The position numbers and the translations under genes were made by a program. Shown piece after piece: positions 1 to 10,600 of a stretch of DNA of 64,000 nt; the first letter of the stretch is position 1; each line of letters begins with the position of its first letter. The notes beneath the pieces are model-generated. The model did not search any database. It saw only the letters and a program-made list of their open reading frames with translations, and was not told where the DNA came from. Source of the stretch: Annona cherimola. Taxonomy: Eukaryota; Streptophyta; Magnoliopsida; Magnoliales; Annonaceae. The DNA lies in the NCBI GenBank assembly GCA_030490835.1, contig CM059975.1, positions 12,901,579 through 12,965,578 of the forward strand, written 5' to 3'.

Positions 1-823
1 AGCATCAACTGCAAAATCATGGAAGGGTATAATTCAATGCAACACGAACATTGTTCACAATACCAATATTGCCGTGAGATACTATTATGTTCACTGGACA
101 TCCAACCAATAATCCCAAATAATAATAATAATAATAATAATAAATTTCCAAGTATTCTTGGGCATTGGTTGATCTTTTGCTAACATGGATGTTACTGTGA
201 CATCAACAACAGCCATCTACCAAAACAATTGCTTCTCTATGTGGCATCAACAATATCTCTTGGTACTGATATTACTACGGATCTTTAAGACCAACTTATT
301 GCTTGGTTATGCAATAACAGATACCCATATCAATATCAAAAGCTTCTTGTTTTAATTTAAACTTTAAAAAAAAAAAAATCAACTCTGAATCCCTAAAGGC
401 AGAATTTTCATAAAAATATTTTCTATAGAATGATAGGACATTGCATAACATTCGTGCTACTGACAAAACGTATCCCTGTCAAAAGCAAGTGACAGATATC
501 ATGAAATATCAATATGGCTGAACAGTCCAATCACCCCGTTCTGCAAACACCTAGGCCCCTAAACTCGCAGCAAGGACCGTGCTGCCAGACAATGAAGAAA
601 GTCTCAACCTATTCCGCCATCAGTTCCACGTTTAAAAATGCTGTCCATCGATCCCATTCAATAGCCTCACCGCGAGCTTGGACTCCAAGGGATCTAAGGA
701 CAACATATTCGAATTCCAATTGACAAACAGCATCTAATCAATGAACTACAGCCAATCTATAACAAGCAAAAAGAATTTTCACGACAAACAGAAGTGTTGA
801 ATGCAGCAGATATAGAAGCATAC
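1..823 (-). other. NUP35 intron 1 (partial), with an unexplained higher-GC block
   Basis: This is downstream of the exon-1 donor at 823. It has an (AAT)n microsatellite near 118-145 and a poly-A tract near 366. A roughly 200-bp block (about 515-722) is clearly richer in GC than the rest of the intron. I could not match that block to a NUP35 exon in any minus frame, to a transposon end seen elsewhere in the window, or to an RNA gene. Confidence 0.6.
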
Positions 824-1404
824 CCATAAACCGTGACGCACTCCTCTTCGTCGAGACCGCCCACAACAGGCAAGCTGCTCTTCTGCAGGTCGGGCCTGGC
901 CACTTCCCTAGGCGGCGGGAGAGTAATCAAAGCACCAGCCTGCACTACTCCATCAACCGGCGATCCCTTGCCCTTCTCATCACGATCGCCGCCACTCTTA
1001 CCCGCGGACCACCAATTCAAACCCAGCGGGCTCTGCTGAGCCTGTGTGCTCACCTGCGGCGTTGCAGGCACCGAAGCATATGAAGTGCTCGCCTCGGCCC
1101 TGGTTTTCGACGGCGAGAACGAATTGCGGGCGGGCGTCCTGGTCTCCGATTTGAACTCCGGCGACGCCGGAGGCAGATCTCCTAGGCCACCCTCGGGCGA
1201 GAATTCAGCTCGGTCTTCGAGGGTGAAGACGGGAGGCGGAGGGGGATCTGAGCCGTTGAAATTCTCGCGCCAGAGAGCGGAGACGGCGGCGGCCTGGCCT
1301 GGGCTGGTGAACTTCCCTCTGTGGGCGGAGACAGGAGATGCCAGATCGCTAAAGAACAGCGACTGTCGACCAGATTTGGCTGTTCTCTGCACCGTGCTGC
1401 TCAT
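824..1404 (-). CDS. NUP35: Nucleoporin NUP35/Nup53 (MPPN family), first coding exon, gene continues off window
   Basis: Nup35/53 is a scaffold nucleoporin of the inner ring that joins membrane-associated and scaffold nucleoporins. The exon reads MSSTVQRTAKSGRQSLFF, then motifs typical of plant NUP35: DLASPVSAHRGKFTSPGQAAAV, SALWRENF, PPPPVFTLEDR, KGKGSPV, GALITLPPPREVARP and DEEECVTVYG. I start at the ATG at 1402-1404, which matches the family start; an in-frame ATG seven codons upstream (1425) is less likely. The exon ends with a donor at 823 (GG|GTATGC), phase 2, after 193 codons, just inside the RRM-like MPPN domain. That domain and the C-terminus must lie beyond position 1, because I find no matching exon in 1-823. 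Family proteins are roughly 330 residues, so about 60% is present. Oddity: Cys stands where relatives I recall have Trp in EEWVTVYG. Family call is sure; the truncation is only the window edge. Confidence 0.93.
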
Positions 1405-2185
1405 TTTCTCGATCGAGGGAAGCAAAAAGACAAGATAGAAACCCTAGAAATGGGTGTTTCTAGGGCTCGAAATGAGCGTGAGGAGGCCGGAACGAAGAAA
1501 AATTGGGATTTTTTATTTTTTTTTATTTTTTGAATTTTGTGGGATTTCCCGAAATGGAGGGAAACGTAGTCCTTCAAAACGGAGAAATGGTAGCGAAAAA
1601 CCCTACCTTCTGGGTTTCCCTTGCCCAAGGGAAGAAGGGCAGGGAGGTAATTTCGATGCGCCGCGCCTCCGCGCGCTTGCAAGTTTTTGACACTCCGCAT
1701 GGCCGTGTCGGGGATAAAAATAGGATCTGATGCCCGGATGGAGGGGAATATTATTTTCGAAAAATATTTTTTATTTTTAAAAATAATAATTACTTTTCTT
1801 CTTTCTTACGCTGTTACATTTAAGAGCATAAACAAAAAATTATTCAATCCAAAATTATCATAATTTTTAATTAAGTTTTTATATTTTTCTATATAATTAT
1901 ACTACTTTTAAATCATTTATACACAGCTGTTTACAGAATTAACTTATTTATTTTAATTTTAAAGTATATTTAAGTAGTAAAAAACTTTTAGATAAAAATT
2001 TTTTTGTTTAAATAGAAGAGATATGATATGATAGGCTAATTATAAATAATAAATAAAATAAAATAAAAATAGATATGTTAGTTGTATTATTCGCTATGTA
2101 GAAAAAACTAAAAATAAGATAATTATATATAAAGTTGTAAAAAAATAATTAAAAATAGGATCATTATGAAATGCAAAAAATTTTA
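1405..2185. other. NUP35 5' leader and flank
   Basis: The leader and proximal promoter of NUP35 (minus strand) should lie at about 1405-1740, which is moderately GC-rich. From 1745 on the sequence is AT-rich, with a decayed Tourist-like stretch near 1985-2160. No clear TATA box was identified and I recognise no other gene. Confidence 0.45.
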
Positions 2186-2426
2186 GGGTGTGTTTGGTAA
2201 TTCATAAAAAATATCAAGTTAAAACTTTTCGATCTAAAACTTTTCACTTTCCGTAACTACCATATTTTTTTAATTATTTTTTCACATTTTTTTATACAAC
2301 TATCCTACTTTTTAATCATTTTTATACAACTATCACTCATCATTATCTCTATCATATCACATCATTTGACAACTTTTATCTTCCAAAACTTTTCATCAAA
2401 AATTTTATTCATTACCAAACACACCC
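2186..2426 (+). mobile_element. Tourist-like MITE, copy T1
   Basis: 241 bp bounded by GGGTGTGTTTGGTAA and its inverse TTACCAAACACACCC, with TTA directly on both sides (2183-2185 and 2427-2429). A 3-bp duplication fits PIF/Harbinger (Tourist) insertion. The body repeats phrases seen in other T copies: AAAACTTTTCNATCTAAAAC, CTATCATATCACATCATTTG, TTTTCATCAAAAATTTT. Confidence 0.85.
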
Positions 2427-2433
2427 TTAGATA

Positions 2434-4092
2434 GAAAAGTTTTCCTTATATTCTAAATAAAAAAATTTTACCACTTAATTTCCAAATATATCCATGAAAT
2501 TTTATTATAATTCCTTGTATATCCAAAAAAAGAAAAAAACTTTTATACCCAGGAATTTTCCCTCAAATTCCTTCCGTACCCACGCTAGTTAGCCTCTGTT
2601 ACTAGCGGTTCAATTCTCGATTTTTTTATTTTTAATATTTCGAAAATGCTTAAATTACCCATCCACGCCTCTTTTTTCTCCGTCCCAATGATGTGGGGTG
2701 CAACCGTTACATGGGGTTTTCATGACTACCATCAAGGAGAGAGGGGTGAGATGGCCACCCATCCGCAGGATATGCCAACATCGGCTGGAAGTAGTTGATA
2801 GCCATGAAAGCTCACGTCGGATCGTGAAATCCATGGCTGCCGCTGAATAGAGCAAATATGATATGCCCACTAGCATCGTAGCGATACCCATCACCATTGG
2901 TCCAACAACATTCTATCCTTAGTCAAGCAATAAAAACTGGCAGCTTTCAGTGAGATGTTTGTTGCAATCTTTTACGAAGGCAGACAAATCTTTGGAAGTT
3001 GAACAGAGCTGCTGCCCAGATGGTGTAAATTAATGATGAAAGTATGCTAGATGGATCATTTGGAGATGGATACTCTTTGGATTTGTGGAAAATGGTAGTT
3101 ATAGCTGCCAAATTCAGGTGCTGATGGAGTATTGCGGCGACCAGTGCCGGGTGAAATGGCAGATGAATGGTTGTAGCAGATGACGTGAATTACCGATTTA
3201 GGGATGGTGGATAGCAACTAATCAGTTCCTGACTGTATCGAGGGTTCGATTTTCTCTAAATCATATATAGCTGAGCGGCTTTGATTGAAACAAGGATTGG
3301 AATAAGGATTTCGGCAAAAAGACTCGGGGGGTGCTCAGAAGGAACATATGTAATGAATGGGATTGTCGTCAATAACATGGATGCCGGAGAAGCAGCGGGT
3401 AATGGGTTGGTGGCGACAAGTGTTATTGAAATCTGTTGGTGGCGAAGGATCCCTGCACGGCAACCATGGTCAACAAATTTGTTGTGCATTTACAAATCCC
3501 TAATTGACAATAGTATCTTTTCCGGATTGACGATCTTAAATTAGATTGGAACGATGTGGCCTCATCTAATTCTCGAAGGAGCTGGATGTTGGCAATTAAA
3601 TTTGTTACTGAAACTCATGGCTCGTTAGTAGAATTGATAATGAATTGCTGCTGGATAACCAGCTATGATCGAACGTGTTGCTGGTCGTGGTAGAGGAAGA
3701 TGTTGTATGTAGTTCGCTCCATCGTTGCCAGCAATGGAAAATGATCAATGATTTCCTAGGCAATTTTTTGCAGTTGCTTCTTTATGAGCAATTAGAAGAG
3801 ATGGGGATGCTCTTGTCAGCAGCGAGAAAGGAGGTTAGCGGCCATTTTCGGCTGGCAAGATGGCTGTTACGATCACCGATCAAAAATCTCACCGACAAAT
3901 TGAGATGTAGTGGACATAATAGAAATTAGAAGATTACTTCGGTCATTTTGCATTTATGTTAACTGTAGTTGCCACTTGCACCAAGGGCCTGAGGAATTTT
4001 GATAAAAAAATTTATGAGTAGGAGGGAATTCAAAATTCATGAGTATAAAAGGGATTAGAGATCAAATTCATTAATATATATGAAAATTTTCC
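2434..4092. mobile_element. Non-autonomous MULE-like element with long diverged terminal inverted repeats
   Basis: The left end (GAAAAGTTTTCCTTATATTC..., then TTTTATACCCAGGAATTTTCC) is an imperfect inverse of the right end (read inwards GGAAAATTTTCATATATATT..., then TTTTATACTCATGAATTTTG). The inverted similarity runs about 130 bp with gaps. The interior (about 2590-3960) is richer in GC and holds only short ORFs (70-87 residues) without recognisable domains, so no transposase is visible. No convincing target duplication was found, so the exact ends are approximate. It starts a few bases from the T1 MITE. Confidence 0.55.
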
Positions 4093-5300
4093 TTTTTATT
4101 TTTAACATGTTTTGATCTCATCAATGTCCATTGCTGGGTAGGCTCTCAGGTAATGTATAACAACAAAATCCTTACCATTTAAAAAGAATTTTTTTAAAGT
4201 ATGTTTGAGAAGTAATCAACTTTTTTTTACCAAAAATTTTTGACTAGAAATGTGTTTCAAAAGTGATAAAACTATCAATAAAAAGTTTTTGAGGTAAAAA
4301 TTATTAAATTAATAAAAAATAATATAATATGATAAGTATAATGATAAAGATTAAAGAGAACAAAGTTAAAATAGAGAGACTAGTTGTATAGATAATTATA
4401 TAAAAATGATTAAAAAATAAAAGTAATTAAAGATATGAAGAAATAATTAAAAAATAAGATCGTTAAAGAAAATGAAAAATTTTAGATAGAAAAGTTTTAT
4501 ATAAAAAATTTTACTTATTACCAACAACTCATTAAGTAAAAAAATAATGGGATATGATAGGAAGATAATCGAAAAGTAGAATAGTTATATACGAAAATAT
4601 AAAAAATAATTAAAAATAAAGAGCTATGATAAATAAAAAAATTTTACATTGAAATTTTTTTATTAAAGCCAAAAATACCCTTAATAGCTTATTTTCGTCC
4701 TAGACAAAACAATTTGATAAAGGACATCAATAACGATTTTTTGAAATTGACTGAGTATTAAACATAATTCAATTATGCTTTGTGTCGAAAGAAAAATTTT
4801 CACAAAATTATCGGTTGTCTTTTTGTTTTTCGAAGTTCATCTCGTAAAAAATGATGCACTAATGGACCTGACCATATTTCAGCATAATTTTTTACTAAGT
4901 TGCTTGTCTTCTCCTCCGTTTGATCTTTCATATGATTTATCCAAAGAAATAAACTTAAAATTAACAATTATGAGGAACTGACCAAACGTCAAAATCATAT
5001 TATAAAAACGAAAAAAGAAAAAGAAAAACTTGAAAACGTATAAATGCAATCATCAGTGTCATCTGAGAATGAATATACAGCCTGGAAATATAATATACAC
5101 CTTCCAAAGGTTTGTTTTCTTCCAAACATTGCACGATTCTCAGCATTAAATAAATTTAAGCTAAGTAATTGTTATATTTACATCTTTCAAATTCTTTGAA
5201 AATAATGCGGTGCCGGTAGAGCTTTAATCAGCGTAATTTTTTTTGATGAGGTTAATTATAGTAATTTTAACATTTGAGCGGATTATTGAATTGGCGACCT
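4093..5300. other. AT-rich intergenic DNA with decayed Tourist-like copies
   Basis: Two degraded minus-oriented T-family stretches (about 4200-4530 and 4535-4680) keep fragments such as AAAGTTAAAATAGA and GTTGTATAGATAATTATATA. The rest, up to the end of the SWIM/RING gene, shows nothing I can support. It should include that gene's 3' UTR and polyadenylation site. Confidence 0.4.
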
Positions 5301-5999
5301 CTACTGCGCGCGGCAGGATCTGCTTCCGCGCCTCTCCAACTCCGGCTCCACGTCATCCTCGTCGCTAACATACGCTGCGAGGTTCGTGTACGCCTCCTGC
5401 TCCTTCCACTCCCGCCACTTGGCCCGGCAAACCACGCAACTGGCCGCCCTCCTCCCTCTGCTCCTCTTCCACGCCACCAAGCACTCCTCGTGCATCCAGT
5501 TCCGGCACACGGAGCACGCCACCAGCCTCTCCTCCTTTTTCATCTCCTCCATGCACACCGGACAAGTGTCGCCCTCCTCCACCTTGCACGCCGGCTCGCC
5601 CTCGGCCGCCGCTGCCAGCATCTGGTGAAATCTCTCAATCGCGCGGCGGCCAGCCAGAGCGTCTGGGGAGACGGGGGAGCCGAGGAGGCGGGCGAGGTGG
5701 CAGGGACGGAGAGTCCTCAGGCGGAGGCAGGGGTCGTCGAGGGAAAGGCGGAGGACGCGGAGGAAGACGAAGAGGATGTGCTTGCAGGGGCTGGTACGGT
5801 CAGGGCAGGAGCAGGAGGGGACGGAAGAGAGGGTGACGGTGTAGACATTGCCGGTCTGGCCGAGGACGAAGAACGAGTCGTGGGATCGATGGAGAAGGCG
5901 GAGGCGGTGGCGGAGGGCTCGAAGGATTCTGTCGGCGAAGGGCTGGGTGGGGGAGAAGAGGCGCTGGGGTGAGGAGGAACAGGAGGGGGTTACTTCCAT
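5301..5999 (-). CDS. SWIM + RING-type zinc-finger protein (putative E3 ubiquitin ligase)
   Basis: Single-exon, 232-residue protein starting MEVTPSC and ending RSCRAQ. Residues 63-74 hold a SWIM finger: CSC followed by CKH (C63, C65, C72, H74). Residues 146-191 form a cross-brace finger, CPVC...CSVC...H170-EE-C173...CVVC. By spacing this is C4HC3, a RING variant, not classic C3HC4. SWIM plus RING occurs in a small family of eukaryotic ubiquitin ligases (ZSWIM2-like). Plant members are often mislabelled as MAP3K1 because of the shared SWIM-RING segment; there is no kinase domain here. No signal peptide or membrane segment is seen. An acidic stretch (SDEDDVEPELE) lies near the C-terminus. The coding block is far richer in GC than its surroundings. 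The fold is confident; ligase activity is inferred. Confidence 0.88.
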   Translation of the reverse strand: MEVTPSCSSSPQRLFSPTQPFADRILRALRHRLRLLHRSHDSFFVLGQTGNVYTVTLSSVPSCSCPDRTSPCKHILFVFLRVLRLSLDDPCLRLRTLRPCHLARLLGSPVSPDALAGRRAIERFHQMLAAAAEGEPACKVEEGDTCPVCMEEMKKEERLVACSVCRNWMHEECLVAWKRSRGRRAASCVVCRAKWREWKEQEAYTNLAAYVSDEDDVEPELERRGSRSCRAQ

Positions 6000-7117
6000 G
6001 AGGGCGGGCGGGAGGGGATGCTATGGCGTTGCTGGAGCCTGGAAGTTGGAGTACGCAAAGCTAGGGGCCGTGGGGGTGTTTCCGTATGGGCTTTTGAGCG
6101 CCGGGGAGGATGCGTTGAGTGGCCAAGAGGAGCACGAGACAGCGGGAGGAAGCAAGCAAGCGTTTGGGTCGGGAATCTTGGACATGGAGTGTATGCCATT
6201 GTGTAAACGGCTTTAGATGTCTGGCAGTAGACGCCAGGATAGGATGGAGTTCCGCTCGCCTGGACAATTTCGATATTTTCTAACATATATTTGGTTTAAT
6301 TACAAATATAATAACAACTACGCTCTATTTACAAAAGATGACCACACAGATTACGCATAATTGAAATATGGGAACACAGTTAAGGAAATTTATTTATTTT
6401 CGAAATGACAAAGGGTCAGTTTAGCCCAGCTTATGGGAAGAAGAAAGCTCTAACGTATTTTTTTATTATTTTTTTTTTTCAAGAATGCTTGGCATGACTT
6501 ATCCAGTCAGTTCAAATTAAGATAATTCTAAATTGGTATTTATCACTTAAAAGCACAACTCTGGAATAGCTTTACTGGGAGGCTAAATGGACCCTAAATT
6601 ATCCTTCACATTTTTTTTAATGAATGAAGCATTGTACGTGCAATGATACCAAATGGATGTTAGCTTGAAGACTATGCTTTGTATAACATAATACAAACGA
6701 TGCCCTTTTATGAGAAATGTTAAGGGGTTATTTTGAAAAGTTTTCTGCAACAAGTAACCCGAGCCTATCGCCTTTTTATATTTGAAATTACGAGTAGAAT
6801 CTATAGTTATATACGACACTTTGGTGAATGTATTTTATATTGGTAGAAAAGATATAATTTATGATTATATCTGAAATTAATTCAATGTATTTTTTTCATT
6901 GGTCAGTTTATCAGCCTTAATTTTCTTAGGTATATAATTGTTTAATGGAGCGATATGATCTCACATAATCATCAAGATAGGCCTATAAATAACTTCACAC
7001 TATTGAAAATTTTAATGGCATCGACATTGTAAAAGAATTTTTGTTAATATTAAATTTCGATAATAAATGAAAATAAGATAGTGATAGTAAAAAATAAAAT
7101 TACTATAGATAAAAATA
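6000..7117. other. 5' flank of the SWIM/RING gene and AT-rich intergenic DNA
   Basis: 6000-6260 stays GC-rich and is probably the 5' leader and proximal promoter (minus strand). Beyond about 6290 the sequence is AT-rich. I see no further gene or defined element. Confidence 0.4.
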
Positions 7118-7548
7118 AAGTAAAATTTTCTTCATACCCAAAACATTTAATTATTAATCTTTTTGTCCTCATGAAATTTTAAAAATTCTTTTGACATCCA
7201 CAATATTTTACCACTAATGTCACTTGTGCCTATATTGTTAGTTTTAGCCCAAAATAGACATTAACTATCCATAGAAATATCAATTTTTCTTTTACACTAT
7301 TTATAAAAAAGATTTGATATATTTTTTGTTTAAAGTATAATAAAAACAGAATAAAAATTTATTTTGTCTTTATTTACATAATGATGCAAGGCAAAATGGA
7401 CATTTTTATATAGTTAATATCTATCTGGGGCTGAAATTATCGGTATATGCCTTTTGAGAAGTTGGGGTGAAATGTTATAAAAAAGAATTTGTGAAATGGG
7501 ACGGAAATGAAAAGAATAATAGTAAAATATCGTGGACATGCGGGAATT
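7118..7548. mobile_element. Small MULE-like inverted-repeat element
   Basis: Left arm AAATTTTCTTCATACCCAAA...CTTTTTGTCC...TTTTAAAAATTCTTTT. The right arm read inwards is GGAAAATTCCCGCATGTCCA...TTTCCGTCCC...ACAAATTCTTTTTTAT, so the ends are imperfect inverted repeats of about 80 bp. The outer GGAAAATTTTC-like motif is shared with the element at 2434-4092. No ORF of note. It lies about 120 bp upstream of the PTH2 start codon, so it may contribute to that promoter. Confidence 0.5.
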
Positions 7549-7668
7549 TTCCGTTAAAATAAACATCGTTGTTTTTTAAAGCCCGGTGTGGGGGGGGGCT
7601 GATTGAAGCTCGTGCGTCCCCCGATTAGCGTCGCTCTTCTTTCTTCGCTTTTTTCGCACGCAGAGAAA

Positions 7669-10600
7669 ATGCTTGACTCATGGCGAAATCCTTCTCAAAA
7701 CAAAAACGTAACTGTCTCTCTCTCTACCTAACTGACTCCCTTAGACTGCAAACACTACTATGTTTCATTTTGTTTTATCTCTTCTGGCCAGCAGCAACAG
7801 AAGAGCAACAAAGAGGCGTGGTTTTCAGTGAGTGTAAAGCCGCAGAACATGATACCAGGTCTCATCATCGGCTTTCTTCTTGGATTCTTGATTGATATAT
7901 CTGCGCCGCAAAAGCGCAATGCACGAACCAATTCCCTCTCCAGTTCGAAGAGGCAGCTAATGTCATCAAGCTCTGACGAAGAGCTCAAAATGGTACTTTC
8001 TTTCTTTCCTGGGATCTTCACAAATTATTAATATTTCAGTTTGGGGGCGCTTCTTTTGACAGTTGTAGCTAGGTGAGGCAGTTTAATACCTCTCGTTGTC
8101 GATAGGAGGAGGAAGCCGAGGAAATTGCAGATTTGCCTTACTTCGCCTGGATAACTTGCGGCTACAGGGGCTGTTCTTAGTGTGCTAGGTGTTTGAGTTT
8201 TTGTCAGATCGGGAGCTATGTAGCAGCTGGGATTGGTCGTCGTCCGTTATGAAGATAGCGGTCTATCACAGGCTCAGAGCTCTCAAGAAGTATAAAGCTT
8301 ACAGGCGCTTGACTTGGAATCCTGAAATTAGCAAGTTGCCTACTCCTGTGCTTACTCGAGTCCCAGAAGGAAAAAAAAAATAAACACAAAACCAAATAAA
8401 TAAACAAAAACCCAAAAAAAAAAATCAAGTACAGAAGAATGGAGAGATAACGCTGTCGTCCTGTATGCTACAGCATTCAGCATCACACACACAACTTGCT
8501 AATCTATCATACCATATTACATCACATGCTTCAAATCATGAATTTTGATTTGTAGGTACTCGTTGTCAGACAAGATTTGAGGATGGGAGCTGGGAAAATT
8601 GCATCCCAATGTGCTCGTAAGATGTGTTCCTCTGTCTACAAGTGGATTATATTTCTTTCTGTGCTATTATTCTGAATTTTTGGTGGATTTGGGGAGTTCA
8701 AGAAGCTGCTTAGTTGAACGATGCATCTGCTTCTCGTGTGTTTCTTGATCCAGATGGGACTCTTAATAGCATATTTCTTGAAATGGTAACTTAGTTTTTT
8801 CCTCAATCGAATTTGAGGCCTAGATCTAGATTTATATTTTGTCAGATTTAGGGGCTTTTATACATGGTCTATAATAGCATGACAGAACCACTACCCCCAG
8901 TTAGTTGACTTAAAGCTTAGACACAGTTGATAATCTCGTTCATGATTCATTTTTACCATTTGCCTTTTAGCTAATTCCTTAATAATCTGAAATTACAGAT
9001 GCTGCCACTGGAATGTATTCCCAATTAATTCAAAGGTAATCTATGCTAATTGCTCTGTGCAATTTCATTCTAGAACTTTTTACATTCAAACTTCTTTTCC
9101 ATTTATATACAGTTATAAATGGGATTGGTTGATCAATTGACTGTTTCCACATGGATAATGAGATAGCTTGGCCCATGCTTATTTTGCATACTAAACAGTA
9201 GAACTTTGCTATGAATGATGAAGTAGACCCCAAAATGACAATATCATGAAAGCAAGCAAGCTCAGTGCTCCTTTTGCATTCATGGTGGTGGAACGGACAT
9301 GCTATCCACATCTGGGACATTCTTTACATGGCCTGTGTTTGTGGAAACTCCTTGTGTTGAAGATATATCCTTCCAATCTAGCATGCAGATAACTTGTGAC
9401 TGAAAGGGATCACTTTTTGCTTAGTCATGTGAGTTATGAAGGGTGTGTTTGTTTGGGATATAAACATGTCAACCAAAACTTTTCAATCTAAAACTTTTCA
9501 CTCTCCATAACTACTCTATTTTTTAATTATTTTTTCACATTTTCCTATACAAACTACCCTACTTTTCAATCATTTCTACACAACTATCTATACAACTAAC
9601 CTATTTATTTTAACTTTATTCTCTTTACTTCTCATCATTACTCCTATTATATCATATCATTTTCTATCAATGTGACAACTTCTATGTCAAAAACTTTTCA
9701 TCAAAAGTTTTACCCCCAACCAAATACACCCGAAGTGTTCCCTTTGTAGTTTATTCTCATTAAGGACGAGCCTGCATTTTTTGTCTGTAATTTCTCAAAG
9801 ATATTGTTCAAGTTATTGAAGTCCTTGGTCTTTCATATGAGAGGATATTTACCTTCTATGTTGTTTTCATCCATATCTACTTTTGTCATTGAGATTATAA
9901 ATAAGGCAATGATTCATTATAGTGGGCTGCATGAAGTGGTCTATGCATCCTCTTGTTCTTTTAATTTAATCTTTTTTTTCTTGAATCTAAGCCATTTGTT
10001 TTGTTTTTATTTTATCATGTTATAAAAAATCACTTTCAGTGGAAACTTATATTATATACAATACAAAAGATGACATCTTTTGAGAGCGAATGCATAGTAT
10101 ATGTATGGTATCTAAAAGTTTTCAATACATATATTTTTTTTTATACCTCAATACATATATTTTTGGAATCATAAATAAATGCATATGGATAAACAAGATA
10201 AATGGTTTATATTTGGAAAAAAAACACTTTAAATTTTTTTTAAAAAAACAAGGGCTGCATGGACACTCCTGGTGCCTGGCTATATTGAATCATTGCCCTT
10301 GTAAATAATGCAAAGGATAGGTCAGAACTTACTATACCTTTCATTTGTTGCAGCCAGCGAGCTCTAGTGAGACAATGGGAGCAATGTGGGCAGCCAAAAA
10401 TAGTTGTTACATGCAAGAATCAACAAGAAATGTAGGTGGATGTGTTTTGCACGTATTCTTGTTCATAACTTTCCCTTAACAATGCAATTTGTAGCAGCTG
10501 CAGATTATCCTTTTCCTTCTGGTACATTTCTGATGTTCATTTGGTTGCTAATAGTAGCAATTGTTCTTTTCTTTTTTTCCCTTTCTTTCTTTCCTTTTTT

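Noticed and set aside
514..723. 69-codon ORF as a gene
   Set aside because: No recognisable protein, no supporting splice sites and it lies in the NUP35 intron; reported only as an unexplained block.
833..1438. Plus-strand ORFs across the NUP35 exon
   Set aside because: Antisense shadows; only the minus frame matches a conserved protein and ends at a proper donor.
5274..5972. 232-codon plus-strand ORF opposite the SWIM/RING gene
   Set aside because: It is the antisense shadow of a GC-rich coding exon; composition is Ala/Gly/Glu-rich without a domain, while the minus strand shows two zinc-finger motifs.
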